A stretch of DNA of 59,826 nucleotides from Betaproteobacteria bacterium. GTDB lineage: Bacteria > Pseudomonadota > Gammaproteobacteria > Burkholderiales > Burkholderiaceae_D. The notes under the pieces were generated by a model. The model was not told the origin of the DNA, did not search any database, and saw only the letters and a program-made list of their open reading frames with translations. Shown here in pieces: positions 57,241-59,826 of the stretch. How positions within the stretch are numbered: the stretch's first letter is position 1; every line of letters starts with the position of its first letter. The DNA lies in NCBI GenBank assembly GCA_016868055.1, contig VGHX01000006.1, positions 1 to 59,826 on the forward strand, given 5' to 3'. The translations under genes were made by a program, and so were the position numbers.

Positions 57241-58407
57241 TTATGTCGATGCGCTACGTGATAATCCCAGCGGAACCACCTCCACCGCCTCGCGTAAGGT
57301 ATCGCGGCTCAAGTGTGCGTAGCGGCTGGTGGTACGAATATCTGCATGCCCAAGTAGTTGCTGCACCTCGTACAGACTGCGGCCCGCATTGACCAAAAAG
57401 CTTGCAAAGCTGTGACGTAGGTCGTGAATACGAAACTCTGGTAGGCCAGCCCGCTTACGGCAGGCATCCCAGCTATAAAAAATTGAAATAAACGGCTTAC
57501 CCGTCGCCGGGTTGGCAAAAATATGCTGCCGGCCTGGCACCGCTTTTAGCAGCAGCTCATTTAAGACACGCAGCGCCTCAGCTGATAAAGGAATGTAGCG
57601 AATTTTTCCTGACTTGGTTTTCGGGATACGCCACAGGCGCTGTTCAAAATCAATATCGGCCCAGGTCGCATCAAGTACTTCGCGTTTACGCGCGCCCGTC
57701 AAAATCAAAAACCGAATAATTGAACCGAGCATTGGATTTGGGCTGCACTGAATTTCTTTTAGCAAGGTTTCGCACTGCAACGGCGTCAGGTAACGCTCGA
57801 TACGATTATCATCACGCAGGTTGATCAATTCTTTTGCAGGGTTCTGTACCAGACCGCCCACCCGCCAGCGCTCCGCCAACCTGAAACCATAGCGCAACAA
57901 CACTAAGAACCGGTTACACGTACCCGGCGCATAATCCGCCGCACGCCGCGCTGATACTGCATTCGCAATATCCTTTGGCATCACCTCAGACAACGCCAAG
58001 CCACCCAGCCTGGGAATGATGTGATTACGTATCAAAGACTGATCCGTATCCCAGCTCCGTTTATAGCTGTTTGCGTAGGGAATGTAATGCTCAGTAAAAA
58101 ATTCGCTGACTGTCAGTAATGGCTGCGGCGCAGTGGTCGGTAATACGCTACTACCCGCCTTGAGATCGCGTAAATACTGGCGCGCCGCTTCACGCGCCTC
58201 ATCAACCGTCATCACGCGCGCATCACCCAGCGTGGTGACTCTGGCTTTGCCATCCACCCTGTAGCGCAAACGAAAATTCATACGCCCGTTACGCAATAGG
58301 TCTACATAAAAACCGCGAATCAAAGCATCGAATAGCTCAAGGTGCGGCTTATCCTGCGGGCAGCAGATCTGTGACAGTAGCTCAGTAGTAAGAACCTGCG
58401 ATGACAC
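57241..58407 (-). CDS. Tyrosine recombinase/integrase, downstream member of a tandem pair
   Basis: This 388-residue phage-type integrase has an N-terminal arm-type DNA-binding region of the DUF4102 kind ('LFDALIRGFYVDLLRNGRMN', 'TLGDARVMTVDEAREAARQY'). A core SAM-like domain follows, then a catalytic domain. Catalytic residues are visible: Arg in 'LTGARKREVLDATW', Lys in 'KSGKIRYIPLS', 'HDLRHSFAS', 'LLGHADIRTTSRY' and the nucleophile Tyr in 'SRYAHLS'. The start is GTG with a strong GGAGGTGA a few bases upstream, which is also the 3' arm of a perfect hairpin. It is paralogous to the next upstream gene. Confidence 0.93.
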   Translation of the reverse strand: MSSQVLTTELLSQICCPQDKPHLELFDALIRGFYVDLLRNGRMNFRLRYRVDGKARVTTLGDARVMTVDEAREAARQYLRDLKAGSSVLPTTAPQPLLTVSEFFTEHYIPYANSYKRSWDTDQSLIRNHIIPRLGGLALSEVMPKDIANAVSARRAADYAPGTCNRFLVLLRYGFRLAERWRVGGLVQNPAKELINLRDDNRIERYLTPLQCETLLKEIQCSPNPMLGSIIRFLILTGARKREVLDATWADIDFEQRLWRIPKTKSGKIRYIPLSAEALRVLNELLLKAVPGRQHIFANPATGKPFISIFYSWDACRKRAGLPEFRIHDLRHSFASFLVNAGRSLYEVQQLLGHADIRTTSRYAHLSRDTLREAVEVVPLGLSRSAST

Positions 58408-58413
58408 TATTCA

Positions 58414-58428
58414 CCTCCGGATCGGAGG
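58414..58428 (-). promoter_or_regulatory. Hairpin containing the ribosome binding site of the downstream integrase
   Basis: On the minus strand CCTCCG-ATC-CGGAGG is a perfect 6-base inverted repeat. The right arm is the ribosome binding site (GGAGG), about six bases before the GTG start, and the left arm CCTCC mimics the anti-Shine-Dalgarno sequence. Pairing would block initiation. Confidence 0.6.
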
Positions 58429-58450
58429 CAGAATGTACACCGGAAATAAC

Positions 58451-58474
58451 GCCTGTTGAAACACCGTAACAGGC
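58451..58474. repeat. Perfect inverted repeat between the two integrase genes
   Basis: GCCTGTT and AACAGGC form perfect 7-base arms around 10 bases, in the 109-base gap between the two integrase genes. No strong T-run follows on the minus strand, so it is a poor terminator; a run of nine T lies nearby on the plus strand (58489-58497). Confidence 0.5.
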
Positions 58475-58516
58475 ATAAATCACTGAAATTTTTTTTTAGT
58501 CAAACCGTGCGTGTCG

Positions 58517-59764
58517 TTAGCGAGAGGTTTTCGTCGTTATGGTGTCGTTGTCGATTGTTTGTACGTCTTCAGTTTCAATGATACCGATTGTCGATATTTT
58601 TTCTGAAGCGCCAAGCATAAATTCTGATGAAGCCGCATTGACCGCCGCGAGCAAAGTCGCATTACTAAGATGTGCATAGCGCTGCGTCGTCTTGATCTGT
58701 GTATGCCCGAGAATCCGCTGCACCTCATACAGGCTACGCCCTTGATTGATCAGCATGCTCGCGAAAGAGTGACGCAAATCATGGATACGTACCTCAGGCA
58801 AGCCCGCGCGGCGGCGGGCCGTGTCCCAGCCGTAGTACATCGAAACAAAAGGCTCGCTGGTGTTCGGGTTCGGGAAAGTCCAGACACAGTCAGGTAAGCG
58901 AGGCACCGAAGCCAGCAACGACAGCGCCGCCTCAGATAAAGGAATATGGCGCGCCCTGCCCGACTTTGGCAAAGGCACTCGCCATAATCGGCGTGCAATA
59001 TCAAAATCTTCCCATTTAGCGTCCAACAACTCTCGTTTACGTGCACCCGTCAAAATCAACATCGGTATGATGTACTTCAACATCGTATTGTCGCTACGGC
59101 ATACCGCATCATATAAAGCATGCGCCTCGTCTGCCGACAGATAACGCTCGCGATGATTATTTTCCTCGAGCAGCTTGACGCCCTTGGCCGGATTTTTACT
59201 AATACCCGGCGTTTCCCATTTCAGCGCAAGGTTGAAGATATAGCGCAATAAAATCACCAATCGATTCGCACTACCCGCGGCCGCACCTGCTGCGCGACAC
59301 TGCTGATGAATCTGAAAAACATCATCGCGAGAGATATCATCCAAATAGCGCTGACCCAGCTTGGGCAGCAGGTGATTCTTCAGCAAACTGACATCGGTCT
59401 GGCACGAGCGCTTGTAATGCCGCGCGAACGGCAAATAGCTTTGCTCAACAAATTCGGCAAACGTAGGCACCTGGCGTTTGACCACGCGCTCCGTTGCAGG
59501 GTCTTCACCCATCGCTATTCGGGTACGCACTCGCTCGGCCAGCAGCCGTGCTTGCGACAAGCTCACCTCGTCGGCATCAGCCAGCCGAAACTGCCGCGTC
59601 TTGGCGCGCGCGTCTTGGTAGCGCAGGTAATAGGTCTTGCGGCCGCTGCTGCGCACTTCCAGCATCAGCTTGCGGGTGTGGGTATCGAATAGGTCAAGCT
59701 TGCGTTTGTCATTTGGACAACGCGCATCGCGCACCACCGTGGGCGTCAGTGTCAGACTTGGCAT
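58517..59764 (-). CDS. Tyrosine recombinase/integrase, upstream member of a tandem pair
   Basis: This 415-residue integrase has the same domain order as its downstream neighbour: an arm-type DNA-binding region ('LFDTHTRKLMLEVRSSGRKT'), a core domain and a catalytic domain. Catalytic residues are Arg in 'LTGARKRELLDAKW', 'KSGRARHIPLS', 'HDLRHSFASMLINQGRSLYE', 'ILGHTQIKTTQRY' and Tyr in 'QRYAHLS'. A 30-residue tail rich in Thr and Ile is absent from the paralogue. GGGAGGGGG directly precedes the ATG. The two proteins are clearly related but diverged, so the duplication is not recent. Confidence 0.93.
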   Translation of the reverse strand: MPSLTLTPTVVRDARCPNDKRKLDLFDTHTRKLMLEVRSSGRKTYYLRYQDARAKTRQFRLADADEVSLSQARLLAERVRTRIAMGEDPATERVVKRQVPTFAEFVEQSYLPFARHYKRSCQTDVSLLKNHLLPKLGQRYLDDISRDDVFQIHQQCRAAGAAAGSANRLVILLRYIFNLALKWETPGISKNPAKGVKLLEENNHRERYLSADEAHALYDAVCRSDNTMLKYIIPMLILTGARKRELLDAKWEDFDIARRLWRVPLPKSGRARHIPLSEAALSLLASVPRLPDCVWTFPNPNTSEPFVSMYYGWDTARRRAGLPEVRIHDLRHSFASMLINQGRSLYEVQRILGHTQIKTTQRYAHLSNATLLAAVNAASSEFMLGASEKISTIGIIETEDVQTIDNDTITTKTSR

Positions 59765-59826
59765 CCCCCTCCCTTCCCCGCCGGTAGCTGATGACGCTTA
59801 ATGCAACCGCCGATTTGTCATACAGT

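Overview
The window looks like chromosomal DNA of a betaproteobacterium, probably of the order Burkholderiales. The case rests on gene order: clpP-clpX-lon-hupB-tRNA-Val-tRNA-Asp-ppiD, alr-radA next to lplT, tsaB-rimI-UDG, and a hopanoid hpnCDE block. Base composition is moderately GC-rich. The class-level call is fairly safe; genus is not resolvable from sequence reading alone. Two copies of CCA-encoding tRNA genes in a pair, a third tRNA and dense short-gap operons indicate an ordinary core-genome region with small accessory insertions.

Layout. 1-7.5 kb: the 3' part of a type II secretion (T2SS) operon, gspL (partial)-M-N-D-E-F-C. 7.6-11.1 kb: a DUF4214 repeat protein and a Tat-exported PhoD-type phosphatase/phosphodiesterase, with a Pho-box-like half site ahead of them. 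11.4-16.5 kb: dadA, nnr (NAD(P)HX repair), a YbbA-type ABC ATPase divergent from tesA, and mnmH. 16.6-25.7 kb: a minus-strand proteostasis block (tig, clpP, clpX, lon, hupB, tRNA-Val, tRNA-Asp, ppiD) with tRNA-Leu ahead of tig. 25.8-30 kb: an RND efflux pair whose inner-membrane gene carries a single-base frameshift. 30.1-33.2 kb: hpnC-hpnD-hpnE, which make squalene from farnesyl diphosphate. 33.2-40.7 kb: radA, alr, lplT, DUF1853, family 4 uracil-DNA glycosylase, rimI, tsaB and a thioredoxin-like gene. 40.8-44.9 kb: an orphan molybdenum hydroxylase large subunit, marC, a BrnTA toxin-antitoxin pair and a cold-shock gene. 45.1-48.9 kb: the de novo NAD genes nadB facing nadA-nadC. 49-52.2 kb: ldcA, tadA, queD and queE downstream of a HigBA-like toxin-antitoxin pair. 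52.3-56 kb: a stand-alone TrpB2 and a SulP-STAS-cyclic-nucleotide-domain transporter. 56.1-59.8 kb: a DUF4214-methyltransferase fusion and two tandem paralogous tyrosine recombinases, which probably mark the edge of an accessory element.

How the parts fit. The T2SS is followed directly by a phosphatase with a Tat signal, so phosphate-controlled secretion is a testable idea. The proteostasis block pairs chaperones and proteases that act in the same pathway. NadB makes iminoaspartate, NadA turns it into quinolinate and NadC into nicotinate mononucleotide, all within 4 kb. HpnC, D and E act in sequence on farnesyl diphosphate, but no squalene-hopene cyclase is in view.

The most unusual signals are small-scale. 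Both toxin-antitoxin operons appear to begin with a leaderless toxin, followed by an antitoxin with a strong ribosome binding site. The nadC start region is tandemly duplicated, creating a 12-codon mini-ORF that imitates the NadC N-terminus. One tandem recombinase gene and the DUF4214-methyltransferase gene have perfect or near-perfect inverted repeats that contain their ribosome binding sites. No CRISPR array, rRNA or insertion sequence was seen.
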